A stretch of DNA of 64,000 bases from Hydra vulgaris (taxonomy: Eukaryota > Cnidaria > Hydrozoa > Anthoathecata > Hydridae). The position numbers and the translations under genes are program-made. Shown here piece by piece: positions 11,071 through 23,859 of this stretch. Position 1 is the stretch's first letter. Every line of letters begins with the position of its first letter. Under the pieces are notes generated by a model, which saw nothing but the letters and a program-made list of their open reading frames with translations, was not told the origin of the DNA and did not search any database. Location of the stretch: contig NC_088921.1 of NCBI RefSeq assembly GCF_038396675.1, positions 64,746,001 to 64,810,000 on the forward strand, given 5' to 3'.

Positions 11071-11411
11071 GTTGAACTTTGATTGTAAACCATTGGTCAT
11101 CAACCTAAAACAAAAATTTTTTATTTTTATAAATACATTAAACTTTGATACAATATCAGGTTAGGTAGCCCAATGGCACCGCGTATACCGCGGAATTCCG
11201 AACGGTTTTAAAATTTAAAAAATTCAATGACTTTTTTTTCTGTAGAAATAGGTCAATTTCAATAAAAATAATACATGTATATAATAGATCATCCAGGTCA
11301 AATTTGAAAAATCCGAAAAATTGTTTGCGGAAAAAGTCCGGAATATTTCCCCCCTCCCCCTTTATTTTCCCTCTTAATTTGCTTTCATCTGAGTTGCTTT
11401 TATTTTTAGTT

Positions 11412-11609
11412 TTAAATTTCATCCTGTAAGATAGAGTCTGAATTATATTCAGAGTCTACTATTGTAGTAGCCTCATAATTGCTGCTGCTACAGACATCTT
11501 CGTTTAATGAAGCTGAGCAACCAATACCAATGTCACTACTAAGAAGCTCATTAACCAAAACATTATTCCGACTCCATCGCTTTAACCGGGTAGCCATTTC
11601 CCTAAACAA
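11412..11609 (-). pseudogene. Possible N-terminal exon of a tnp2-like element
   Basis: The 65-codon minus frame begins [20 protein letters not shown] and ends in an acidic, serine-rich stretch just before a splice-like TTACAG. Short basic then acidic N-terminal exons of this style precede tnp2-like transposases, and the stretch at 58.98-59.2 kb is similar in character. No transposase core follows here. The assignment is tentative. Confidence 0.25.
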
Positions 11610-11632
11610 CAGAAGGCACTTTTATAGTATGT

Positions 11633-12003
<371 letters not shown>

Positions 12004-12119
12004 AGTGGAAGTTTTTAGAATAAAATAGCTAAATTAAAATAACATAAAACACACTGTTTAGTTATATAGTGCGTGATTCTTCACCATTTAGTAAACTTGG
12101 CATCGATGTTCATTTTCAC

Positions 12120-12232
12120 GGTATATATTATATATGTATATTTATTTATATATTTATATTTACATATAATATATGATATATTACATATAATATATTTATA
12201 TAAATATATTATATGATATATTACATATAATA

Positions 12233-12310
<78 letters not shown>
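12120..12310. repeat. TA-rich tract with ATATATTACATATAA repeats
   Basis: Short palindromic TATATTACATATAATATA units run into a pure (TA)n array (12236-12306). Confidence 0.9.
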
Positions 12311-12314
<4 letters not shown>

Positions 12315-12749
12315 TTATATATAACATATGATATATACATAAAATATAAGATATGTTAATAAAATCTCATATAGACTATAATAATCATAACACTATATTA
12401 TAGTAATTTTATTATTGTTAATATTTTTTTTATATTTTTTTTATATTTGGGAAGAGCGGAAGGAAAAAAGTGATTCTTACGCCAACACATACGTCACTTT
12501 TAATTTCTTTTGACTTTCGTCCAACATTTGCGAGTTGTCAGAAAGTTAACACCATTAATTTAATAACAAACTGATCGTTTTTTAAAAAAACCACAAAAAC
12601 GCAAATTTAATTGACCAGAATGTTTTTAGAAACATTCTGAATGTTTTTAACAATATAAACAATGTTTTTTTTTTGTTTTTTTTTAATAAAATGTTTTCAT
12701 TTTTAATTTTTTTAATAAAATGTTTTTATTTTTATATTTTTACTGTAAA

Positions 12750-12925
12750 TCATGCGCGGAGTGTTGCTACATCGACTATCTTATAGCCTGAATCGCAAGG
12801 GAGTGCTGCTACATCGACTGACAAATAGCCTGACCCGCAAGGGAGTGCTGCTACATCTACTATTTTTTAGCCTGACCCGCAAGGGAGTGTTGCTACATCG
12901 ACTGAGGGTTTGGTTAGGACAGGCA
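12750..12925. repeat. 42-bp minisatellite, four copies
   Basis: Unit starts (GGAGTG) lie at 12758, 12800, 12842 and 12884, exactly 42 bp apart. Consensus elements are GGAGTGCTGCTACATCGACT, a variable 6-8 bases, then TAGCCTGACCCGCAA. The period is a multiple of three, and the plus strand stays open as a 14-residue repeat built on GVLLHRL..SLTRK. I would not call it a gene. Confidence 0.85.
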
Positions 12926-13025
12926 GTCTCTCAATTAATAAAAAAAAATAATTCCGGTCTTGCATTTTAATTTTTACTTTTTGTCAACAAAATATGGAAA
13001 AAACTTTCGGACAACATCTACGGGT

Positions 13026-13166
<141 letters not shown>

Positions 13167-13502
13167 GATAATATATATTTTATATTTATATAATATAAAT
13201 TAGTATAGTCAAATATACTAACATACATAGTAAAACAATTTAATCAATTTCTAAAAAACTACTTACTTAAACTCTAAAACAAATTCAAGCAAATTCTTTA
13301 TGCAATACACACTGATGAAATAAAAAAAAAGATCTAATTAATATTTATCACTAATGCATCGCAAATTAAGCAATGTGGTATCGTTAAATTGACAAACTCA
13401 AAACCTTATGAAATAGCAATAGATAGCCTAATCAATGACTCGTAAAGTCACGCGTGCGTATTTGAGTTCTCAAAATGCAAAACGAACGGTGAAACTCATA
13501 AT

Positions 13503-13657
13503 ATAGACGTCGAATTAACGTTGATTCAACGTCGCGTTAAGTTGATCGTTTTCAACGAATTTTCAACGTTGATAAAGTGTTGATTTTTGGTTATCTGACG
13601 TCGCGACTAAAAATCAACCGTAAATCAACGTTGAAATTACGTCGTGTGTCCACTGGG
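13503..13657. mobile_element. 'ACGTTGA' MITE ending CCACTGGG
   Basis: It contains multiple GACGTCG and CAACGTTGA motifs and terminates at 13650-13657 with GTGTCCACTGGG. This is the complement of the CCCAGTGGNCAC terminus seen at 10171 and 48607. The left terminus lacks CCCAGTGG, so that end is truncated. Confidence 0.6.
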
Positions 13658-13663
13658 TTGTTA

Positions 13664-14605
13664 CGAGATTTCGCTGCGTAGCGAAAACGCGTAACGCATT
13701 TTTAAGTAACTCAACTCAGCAAATATATTTTGCATCGTTAGAAGTTATATTGCGTCACTAGCGTCTTTACAAGTACCGCATTGTAATTAAAGTTATTTTA
13801 TTAACGCGTTAAAAATCATACAAAAAGTTTTTTTTTTCTCACTATAACAAAAGTTACAAATAAAATCAAAGTTCTTATTAAAAAAATCATTTTTATTATT
13901 TTTTTTCAAATATAAACTAAATTTCATTTTGAAAAAAATATTTTTTTCATGAAACGTAAAATATTTGTTTATTTTCTTATGATTTTACATTTGGTTTTTG
14001 GTTATTTTATCAATTGTTAATAAATTTTTTCTTATTTAATTTGTGAACTCTTTTTAATAATGTTTTTAAACAATAGTTTTTTTTGTTATTTATCAGTTAC
14101 CGATAACATATTCGTGATCATAATTTATTTTCATAAATTAAATGAACGTCATTAAAACTTTACGTTATTGAATTAACAATAAACAAAATATGTTATTAAT
14201 AAAATTTTTACATCAAAATAAATCGTGTATTTTTTAAACTATTATGACTAAAAATAATTTTTATATTCAAAAGGAATTTATATATTTAATTCCTTACTTT
14301 ATTTTATTAACTACACTTTCATTAACTACACTTTATTTTTTTAACTAATTTTTAATAATAAAAAAAAAAAAATGAAACAAACTGTTTCTTTAACAAAAAA
14401 ATCTATTTGTTTACAATTGCGGTTAAATGCTTTTACTTACGACTTTATTTCTTCTGAATAAACGTCAAGTTAACGATAATCAAAAGATAATTTAAATATT
14501 CTAAAAGATATAAGTTTTTGCGTAGCGCAAAACTGCTGAGCGCGTTGGCAAATCGCCTTTTCGCAAGCAAAATGCGAGCTGCGTAACGCTTCTTAACAAG
14601 GCCTG
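13664..14605. other. AT-rich block between GCGTAACGC-type ends
   Basis: The left edge has TTGTTACGAGATTTCGCTGC and GCGTAACGCA. The right edge (complement) reads TTGTTAAGAAGCGTTACGCA. The interior is non-coding poly-A/T. It is possibly one non-autonomous DNA transposon of about 0.94 kb; the terminal similarity is weak. Confidence 0.3.
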
Positions 14606-15880
14606 CCATAAGCATACTAGACTTAACACACCACTAAGATGTTCAGAATGCTTTTGATGACAAAAATCTGAATCAGCGCTTAAAATTGATAAAATATGTA
14701 GGAGTATTATCTTGTCACGGCACTCTTCTTTCTGAACACAACGCTTACATCAGTTAAAATGATTGCACCCCTGATACACTTAACAAATGCTCTAGCTAGT
14801 ACATCACATATGATAACAGTAAGATTGATTTCATACTTATTGTTTTAATAGATAAAATTATCCTTTAGAAGAATTTTGAACTCTACCAAAAAATTATGTA
14901 GATAATCAAAAATGGAATTTGGTTTTTAGGCATCACTTTTTAAACAAATCTCTAAAAATCCAATAAGGGTCGCCCAAGTGTCCTAGCCCTAGGCCCTGAC
15001 ACCAACATTTATAAACAGCTAAAACTTTTTGCGAATTTGTTTTAAAAATTTTTACATGTATGTTTAAATTTTGTCACTCTTTTAGATTTTCATGGAATAA
15101 TTTCCTACATGTTTTTTTAATATAATATATTTATGGAGTATTATTTTTTTTTTACTATCAGCTATCAAGCTGATTGAACTGACTTGATCAGCTTCAGCTT
15201 TAATTTGAAGCTAATGAGTTTAAAGCTGAAGCTGAAATATCAGCTGCGACCCCTAACTTACAGACAACATAATTAATGTACAATTTTAAATTAAAGTCAA
15301 AAAATATCAATGATTAAAAAATGAGGTAGATGCATAACAATAAAGCCATTTTTTGCATTTACACATAAACACTTAATATATATATCTCACGGTGGGTAAA
15401 CTTCGTTAACATCAGTCATTTTGCTTGCATAAAATATAGAAAAATAAATGGAAAAGAGTGATCTGTAAAACGATTTAAAAGCTTTAAATTCCCTAAATAT
15501 AACCTATTCATCACAACAATCACCTGTTTGCTCTTTTTAAATGTTTCTGACTAAACTAAAGTTTTGATTAAACTCAAAGCAGTTATTACCATCACTAGCA
15601 GAAACAAAACTTTATATTTTAATCATTTTAAAAATGCAAACAGTGTCTCAATGAAATAGTTACTTCATGTTTAATAGCTACTGAAGCATATGTTAAGCAT
15701 ATGTTAACCTTTGTAAATTTATTTAAAAAAAAAATTTAAAAAATTCCTTTATAATGCTAATAAATGAAATTTTAAAACAACGTTTTTTTAATGGAGTTTC
15801 ACAGTGAAATAATACATCGAAAAAAAAATTTCTCTTTAATTACAATGTAAATATAATGTATCCAAAAAATATAATGCATA
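14606..15880. other. Non-coding, includes dispersed repeat copy
   Basis: I see no gene. 15470-15665 is a diverged second copy of the repeat at 9353-9545. 15160-15245 has GCTTCAGCTTTAATTTGAAG and related inverted motifs. Confidence 0.5.
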
Positions 15881-16141
15881 AAAGTTAAATTTTTAAATTT
15901 ATTATACGCACAATACGAATTATAAATGGCAACCATTGTGTAAGTTTTGTTGTGATTTTTCTAATCATCAGTTTAAACCTTTTGGGAACCTTATGGGAAA
16001 CCCGATAAAAACCAGATAAAACCCAATCAAGCAAATTTGCTTTATTTTTTAACCATATGGAGCCCGTTCGGAAACCAAAACACTTACCCGTTAAAATACC
16101 GTTCCCATAAGCCCAGACAAAAACCATACGGTACCCCCCTG

Positions 16142-16665
16142 TCAATGTTGGCTGGGATCATTTTCAAATGCATCTTCAGAATTGTCTGAATCATGGGTAC
16201 TGTTACTGCATGCCTTTAAATTATTTTGACTTGATAACAATGAACGATTTTTATGTGGTAAGTAACGTTCTTTAGATTGTTGAACTCCAAACTTCAACGT
16301 TTTGAGCCCTAGATTTAATGATGGAACCCAATCAGGATCATTCTTTGAGAAAAGTGAAGAAGGTTTTCCTAAATAAAAAAAAGGAAAATTTTGAACATGT
16401 AATGGCATTATATATTCAAAGTTATAAAAATAAATCAAAGGTAAAAGTTTTACCTGTGATAAAATGGTCGCTGCAGAATCGAATGTGAAGGACTTCAGAA
16501 TTACAACCAACTTTGTTTATGGCATTTATCCATTTATCTCTACGCTCTTTTGATAAATTTTCACCTTCTTCCCTTGGTTGCAAACTACTTTTGGTAAACG
16601 AAAAAAAGGTTTACTTTTTTCATGATTAGAACGATTTAAACACCCGAATAGCACAAAAGTTCACC
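16142..16665 (-). pseudogene. THAP zinc-finger gene remnant, two exons
   Basis: Minus-strand exon A (about 16665-16454) reads VLFGCLNRSNHEKSKPFFRL, a frameshift near 16585, then LSKERRDKWINAINKVG and FCSDHFITG. It ends at a donor CAG|GTAAAA. Exon B (16368-16142, acceptor TTATTTAG) continues GKPSSLFSKNDPDWVPSLNL, then an acidic Ser/Asn tail and a stop. The order FGC..NR, then W, then CSDHF and DWVPS is the THAP C2CH DNA-binding fold found in many P-element-type and host proteins. The phase matches across the intron. The frameshift and the altered first cysteine region suggest a pseudogene. The 5' exon lies inside a tandem duplication. Confidence 0.6.
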
Positions 16666-17003
16666 ATATTATAATATTTTTTTCTGTAACAAATATTTTC
16701 ATATTTATATATATATGGGACTTCAATTTGAAAAAAAAAGGACATTATTCAAATAAAAAAGATTGATTTATTTTCCATTTTTATATATATAGAAATATAT
16801 AAAAAGGTTTACTTTTTTCATGATTAGAATGATTTAAACACCCGAATATAGCACAAAAGTTCACCATATTATAATATTTTTTTCTGTAACAAATATTTTC
16901 ATATTTATATATATATGGAACTTCAATTTGAAAAAAAAAAGGACATTATTCAAATAAAAAAGATTGATTTATTTTCCATTTTTAAATATATAGAAATATA
17001 TAA
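16604..17003. repeat. Tandem duplication, period about 198 bp
   Basis: GGTTTACTTTTTTCATGATT starts at 16608 and again at 16806. The two copies differ by a few substitutions and a TA indel. Each copy carries the first THAP exon piece (VLFGCLNRSNHEKSKP on the minus strand). Confidence 0.9.
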
Positions 17004-17109
17004 AAAGTACAATACTTTGTATACTATACAATATAAATACTATACAATACTTTGAACATAATAATAAGAAATTTAGTTCCGTTGGCTTAGTTGTCCTCCA
17101 TAATGCGTA

Positions 17110-17205
17110 AATTATATTTTCCGTAAAAATTCACGGAAATTAAGAAGCAATTTTGGCTATTTTCCGTGAAAATGACGTATTTCTAAGTGAACCAATCAAC
17201 GTTTA
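17110..17205. repeat. Single unit of the TTCCGTGAAAATTCACGGAA repeat
   Basis: It has CCGTAAAAATTCACGGAAAT, AGCAATTTTGGCTATTTTCC and GTGAAAATGACG. It is related to the five-copy array at 23.64-23.85 kb. Confidence 0.7.
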
Positions 17206-17457
17206 AAAAATTTAAAGAATATAGGAGACCAAGTATTGTAGTGTATGAATATTTATAATATACTGACAATCGATTTATGTAGGATTAATATTAATATCCA
17301 TTGACATATATTGTCAATCAAAATTAAAATCAATTGAGATATATTATTTTTGATAGTTTTTTTGATGTTGAAACAAAACAAGTATTTGTGCAAGTATTTG
17401 ATTTGTTTTAAAAGCTTTAACTTAAAGCTTTTATAATATACACTTATCTAACTTTTA

Positions 17458-17499
17458 TCTTCTACTTTAAGTTTCACCATTGCTGGATCATCAGGAAGA
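17458..17499 (-). ncRNA. Hammerhead ribozyme fold, minus-strand copy
   Basis: It is the exact mirror of the copy at 17832-17873: stem I TCTTC/GAAGA, core CTGATGA, stem II CCA/TGG with a GCAA loop, GAAA, stem III ACT/AGT and the cleavable A. Confidence 0.8.
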
Positions 17500-17831
17500 G
17501 TCATTATATATAAAGTTTAAGCAAACTAAGTTATACTAAAGGTTCTTTGTGTTTAATAGATAGGATAAAATTTTTATGCTATTTATTAAACACAAAGAAC
17601 TTTTAATATAACTTTATTTAATCTTTAAGCAAACAAAGTTTTTATTAAGCAAAAATTACTTAAAGCTTAAGTAATTTTTGCTTAATAAAAACTTTTTTTG
17701 CTTAAAGATTAAGCAAAGTTATATTTAAAAGTTCTTTGTGTTTAATAAATAGCATAAATTTTTTATCCTACCTATCAAATACAAAGAACCTTTAGTATAA
17801 CTTCGTTTGCTTAAACTTTATATATAATGAC

Positions 17832-17873
17832 TCTTCCTGATGATCCAGCAATGGTGAAACTTAAAGTAGAAGA
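17832..17873 (+). ncRNA. Hammerhead ribozyme fold, plus-strand copy
   Basis: All three stems and the full core are present. Stem I pairs 17832-17836 (TCTTC) with 17869-17873 (GAAGA). CTGATGA is at 17837-17843. Stem II pairs CCA 17845-17847 with TGG 17852-17854 (a U-U opposition lies next to the core) and has a GCAA tetraloop. GAA is at 17856-17858. Stem III pairs ACT 17859-17861 with AGT 17865-17867 around TAA. A17868 is the predicted cleavage base. The short stem III matches the minimal type I hammerheads known from PLE terminal repeats. Confidence 0.8.
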
Positions 17874-17904
17874 TAAAAGCTAGATAAGTGTTTTTTACTA
17901 ATTT

Positions 17905-18957
<1,053 letters not shown>

Positions 18958-19095
18958 AAGTCAGTTGTTTAACAAAAGTCAGTTGTTCAATAGATAGGAT
19001 AAAATTTTTGTGTTATCTATTAAACACAAAGAATTTTTAATAATACTTCAATTGGTTAATCTTTAGGCAAACAAAGTTTTTATTTAGCAAAAATT
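18958..19095 (-). repeat. PLE terminal-repeat fragment
   Basis: AATAGATAGGATAAAATTTT and AAACAAAGTTTTTATT-AGCA match the internal part of the 17.44-17.89 kb palindrome arms. The hammerhead part is absent. Confidence 0.7.
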
Positions 19096-19104
19096 TCAAC
19101 TCCT

Positions 19105-19665
19105 AATTGTGAAATTTTACAAAGCGAAATTTAAAACTCTTAATTGTGCTCACCATTTTCTTACACCATGTAACATTCTCTACCTTTATAAATCTCTTAT
19201 TCATCCCACTATGAAAGACAATTGTCACATTTGGACTTGTTCTTCTAATGATTCCCTTTTTCTTCTAAACAAGGTTCAAAAATGTTTATAAATGTAGTTG
19301 GATCTTCTCCAGCTTACTAGGTTTAGCTCCTGTCCCACCATCATATGACAGGATCTATTTTTCTTTTTTATAGATACTAACATGGTTTCAGCTTCAGCAA
19401 GCTATCTTCTTTTATTCCACCAACTGTAACTCAATCTGACATTAGTTGTCATTTAAAATATTTGCATCCACCTACTGTATTTTTTCCTTTGTGCTCTAAA
19501 AATCTTTATTCATCTATTATTATTTCTTGTACCATAAAGGTTGGAAATCTTTCCTGTCCTCATGTTTTCCTAAATCATACCATTTGCAATTTTTTAATTT
19601 TGTCTACTTTTTTCTTAACTTTTCTTAACAATTCTTGCTCTTTTACTTTGTCTTTTCTTGCATAA
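19105..19665 (+). pseudogene. Jockey/I-type LINE C-terminal fragment
   Basis: The ORF 19109-19291 reads FLTPCNILYLYKSLIHPTMK, then HIWTCSSNDSLFLLNKVQK, typical of the thumb/C-terminal region after the RT domain (YKSLIRP.MEY..HIW...L..LDKVQ). A second frame at 19462-19665 continues with PPTVFFPLCSKNLYSS and HVFLNHTICNFLILSTFF, the 3'-terminal protein part. Frameshifts separate them. It is a 5'-truncated dead copy, as is usual for LINEs. Confidence 0.7.
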
Positions 19666-19733
19666 TTGTTTTTGATTTGTATTAATAGTAGTAGTATGTT
19701 AAAAAAAAATTAAAATGAATGAAATAATTTTAG

Positions 19734-21480
19734 GTGGTTTGTTCCTACCCATCAAATGGCAAATGTAAAACAAGACGACAATTTATCTAATTCAAGCATG
19801 ATATTTTTAATTCAACTAGTGGCATTATGCAATTCCACTGCTAAGGAAAGATATAATACAGCATTGAGCCATTTTCAGCCTTTGGCATCTATCTTGTCCA
19901 AATTTACACCAAGTAAGTTAGATTTAGCTATTAAATGGCTGGAATCAGTTTGCCAATAATGCATATCTGGAGAGTGGGAACTGCAGGTAAAAATAATAAA
20001 ATCCATAATTATTTTAATAAATAATAAAACCATTTATAAAATAGTTTATAAAAAACTGTATTTTATTATTTCTTATAACTTAAAGTCATTAATAGCTAAC
20101 TGCAATAACAATAAATATAAGTTGTTACTAAACAATTAAAAACACTAGTATATAAATAATTAAAATTATTTATAATAACAATTAAAGTTTCAGAGAAAAA
20201 TATTATAATAATATAAAAGTATAAAAAAATAATAAACTACAAAAGAAAATTATAAACTACTTTTTATTACAACTCAAAATAAACAAAATATGAAAATCAT
20301 TTTATTTAATAAGTTAAACTAAAGTTATACTTGCGCAAGGCTGGGGCCAATAAAATCAAGAAAGCATTTTTTAATTTAATTTTTATTGTAACTCTCTCAA
20401 CTCTGAAATACAATCTCTAAAGTCGTTAATTGAAGATGCAAGTTAAACAACGTATTTCTAGGTCACATTGAATTGTAAACCACTTAATAATGAAGCAAGA
20501 ATCTATTATACTACCTCATTAAATCTCCTGATAAATCATTTACATTTATTTTCTTTATGTGCAATTCATCATGACTTGTAATCATAATGCTATTTAAATT
20601 TTGTGCAGGTTCAATAGCACCATTCTGAAGATGATATTATTTCCGAAAATCTTTTTCAGACAAATGTTGAAATATTTCCTGAAAGTTCTTCTGCAACTTT
20701 AGAATGTGTTTTGCATGTATCATCTCAAGTTTCTCTACAAACAAACTCTGTAACTACATCAAACATTTCCCCAACAATTACATGTGAGACTTTTCATGTT
20801 GAAAGATTGCAGACAAATGTTGAAATATTTCCTGAAAGTTTTTTATCTGCAACATTGGAATGTGTTTTGCCTGTGTCATTTCAAATTTCTATACAAACAA
20901 ACTCTGAAACTACATCAAAAACTTTTCCAACAATCACTTGTGTTGTTGTTGTGACTGTTGAAAAAAGGTATACCACTCGAATTTTAGAAGACATTGACAT
21001 TGTATTACGTTAAATACAGCGCTTTACCCCAGGTCGACCAGCTAAAAAACAGATACTTTTTTACAATGTAACAAAACCTCTTGAGAAACTTGGGGTTTAT
21101 GAAAAAAAATTTATTCGTTTAACTTGGTTTGTCAAAGATTCTGTAGCACAAAATCATTACAAAGTGGTAGTAAAATCTCAAGTAATGATCTTTCTCCTAC
21201 TGTACCTTAAAACATTAGTGATAAAAGAGCTAATTTATATGAGTTTAAACAATATTTTGATGAGTCTGCTTGGGCTGAAATTGATGTACAATGTAAGTGA
21301 ACTTCATTCGATAGTTGGCTATGTTATCATTGTCAACAAATTCAATCAGCCAGTAAACTTCAAAAGTAGATTCAGTGCGATCACTGTTTATATTGGTATC
21401 ATTACTATTGTGTTGGTATTTTAAGAAAACCTAAAGGTCACTGTATTTTGTATGGATTGCAAAACCTAATTGAAAACATT
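19734..21480 (+). pseudogene. Broken multi-exon gene with C-terminal PHD finger
   Basis: Exon-like block 1 (19734-19986, acceptor TTTTAG, donor CAG|GTAAAA) encodes FVPTHQMANVKQDDNLSNSS and a helical stretch (IFLIQLVALCNSTAKERYNT), with one in-frame TAA at about 19957. Block 2 starts after TTGTGCAG near 20609, has a TAG early on and carries two tandem copies of a roughly 45-residue segment (QTNVEIFPES..TNS.TTS). Near 21020 the frame reads RFTPGRPAKKQILFYNVTKP. At 21300-21460 the pattern is WLCYHCQQIQSA, then CDHCLYWYHYYCVGIL and KPKGH, which is a PHD-type zinc finger (CxxC, CxxC, WYHxxC) whose last CxxC needs a frame change. I do not recognise the full protein. It could be a TE gene. Confidence 0.45.
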
Positions 21481-21483
21481 ATA

Positions 21484-21623
<140 letters not shown>

Positions 21624-21639
21624 GTATGTATTATTAGTA

Positions 21640-22097
21640 AAATGATAGTTTAATATATTAGCGTGTATATAACTTAACGATAAGTAGATAATTTGTCTTT
21701 TATTTAAAACTTGTTAAAATTTGACTTTTTAGCGCTAATTGATGTACCCTGTAAATATCAGCACACCAAAACAACAACGGTTAAACAGACTTTTTGTGTT
21801 TTTTTTAATACAATTCATTTATGCAAGGCTATAATTTGATTAACATTTTACGTACCTGTTAGTCATTAGTTACTCTATGCAGTAGTGCTGGAAGGTATGA
21901 TAACATAACTGCAAGGTAAACGGCTTTAAACCTTTCATTCATTATATGAAAGACTGTATAAAGCTGTCTTGACTATTAGCTAAGCTCTGTGACATAAACG
22001 CAACTTAGAGGTTCCTTCTAGAAATGTTTTATTTTTTTTTTATTTTTATTTATTTCTGTTATTGGAATGGTTATAATGTTTGCTTTATAATGTATAC

Positions 22098-22150
<53 letters not shown>

Positions 22151-22973
22151 AATTTAAAAAAAATTATGTTATACTAAATTAAGTATTTAAGTGTAAAGTG
22201 AATAGAATTATTCTTTAATAATGGAAATTTTTGTAATATGAGCTAACTTTATTATTAATTTAATTATCACAATATGTGATTGTCAATCATGTTGTTAGGA
22301 TGTTGAAACTGCTCCAAAGGTAATAAAAATAAACTCTATTAACTATAAACTAATAAACTATATTGCCTTATTATTATTAAACTATAAACTATATTATCTT
22401 ATATCTCTATTAACTATAAAGTAAGAAACTATAAACTATATTATCTTATTGTGTTATTTAACTATATTATTATAAACTATATTATCTTATTGTTATTATC
22501 TTATATATATATTAACTTTAAGTTAGCGCTTTATCAAGCAAGCTTTTTACCTATTAAAATTATTTCCAAGTACCTATTAGTAAAACTTTCCCTTTTATTA
22601 AGGAAGTTTTTTTTCTTCTCCATATTAAAAAGCCAGCAATTGTCGACTGTGTTTTATATATAGATTTGTACATTTATGTTCATTTGCTCAACCTAAGTAG
22701 TTAAACTTCCTCCAATTTCACGGGGATCCTTCTCCGCATACACATTTTTGCACCATAAATGTGTATCTAAAGAATTTAGTGCATTTAAACCAAACAATAT
22801 TACTACCACGTTCTTTACAATTTACTCATTTCTCCGTGAACACACTTTTGCAATATTTGCTTACCACTTAAGTTGTCGAAATTACTACATACCATCTATC
22901 CTTAGAGATGACTAAAAAAGTGTCCTAAATAAATTAAAACGCGTGTGCAATATGGTTTACATTGCGACAAGAG
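21640..22973. other. AT-rich non-coding spacer
   Basis: No gene seen. 22101-22144 is a short (TA)n tract. 22325-22500 contains about four diverged copies of ATAAACTATATTATCTTAT. Confidence 0.5.
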
Positions 22974-22981
22974 ATATTTAT

Positions 22982-23400
22982 TAGAGATGCCACGAATATT
23001 CGGCCGAATATTGGGCAACACTTAATTATATTGAGGGCTCTGACCTGCTTTGTTGTTGTGCATAAGTCAACTACTCTATGGGCATTTATAAATAGGTTGT
23101 GTCACAGTATACATTATTTGTTGACTGATCCACCAAATATTTTAACTATAGTTATGCCTAAAATTTTTATACTCTTCAAACCATTCAGAAAAGTTCAAAA
23201 ATAACCAGCTCAGGTATATCTTGCACTTCTGAGGTAATTTCAGAAAATGCTTTAGATTGAATTGGTATAGAAAACTTTAAACTTATTAAAATTGTTATTT
23301 TCACGACAATCTGAACTTAAAGCATGGCTTAACTTTAATGGGAAAGACGATTAAACGATTGCCTTTTCTATTAAATTACCGAATATTCGTGACATCGTTA
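22982..23400 (+). mobile_element. Non-autonomous hAT element, 419 bp, 8-bp target duplication
   Basis: The ends are TAGAGATGCCACGAATATTC and, on the complement of the right end, TAACGATGTCACGAATATTC. An exact 8-bp duplication, ATATTTAT, flanks it at 22974-22981 and 23401-23408, which is diagnostic of hAT insertion. The interior holds a scrap of transposase in the plus sense (LTDPPNILTIVMPKIFILFK, then a frame change to ITSSGISCTSEVISE), so it is a deletion derivative of a coding hAT. Confidence 0.85.
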
Positions 23401-23639
23401 ATATTTATCTTTAATCTATATTCGACATTTGGCATTTTTTTGTTGTGTAAAATAACACAGCCAAAATAACACAGCCAAAATGCTATTAAAAATCGATAAG
23501 TTTTCAAAAAATATAGCCAAAATCATATGAAATTTGTTGCAAACTGCCAATATTTATTATAATAAATTTTGTTACTTTCCAAGGAAAATATCAAAAATTC
23601 GTTATGTATAAGATAGGTTGAAAGTAGCCAAAATCACTT

Positions 23640-23855
23640 CTTAACTTCCGTAAATTTTCACGGAAAATAACGAAAACTCCTCCATATTAATAGCGTGAAT
23701 TTTCACGGAAAATAGCCAAAATTGCTTCTTAATTTCCGTGAATTTTCACGGAAAATAGCGAAAATTCCTCATATTAAGTTCCGTGAATTTTCACGGAAAC
23801 TAGCCAAAATTGCTTTTTAATTTCCGCGAATTTTCACGGAAAATAACATTAAGCA
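23640..23855. repeat. Palindromic minisatellite, five units of about 44 bp
   Basis: TTTTCACGG starts at 23654, 23700, 23743, 23788 and 23831 (spacings 46, 43, 45, 43). Each unit centres on the palindrome TTCCGTGAATTTTCACGGAA. Linkers alternate between CCAAAATTGCTT and CGAAAATTCCTC types, giving a dimeric period of about 89 bp. Confidence 0.85.
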
Positions 23856-23859
23856 GAAT

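Larger units (their letters stand above)
17441..17890. mobile_element. Inverted dimer of PLE terminal repeats (450-bp palindrome)
   Basis: The arms 17441-17665 and 17666-17890 are near-perfect inverted copies centred on AAGCTT. Each arm carries CTTTTATCTTCTACTTTAAG and a hammerhead-like core facing outward. Sequence outside the palindrome on the right (TTTTTTACTAATTTATA then TA array) matches the PLE 3' flank at 9150-9180 and 61595-61610. No RT or endonuclease ORF lies between the arms. Confidence 0.8.
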
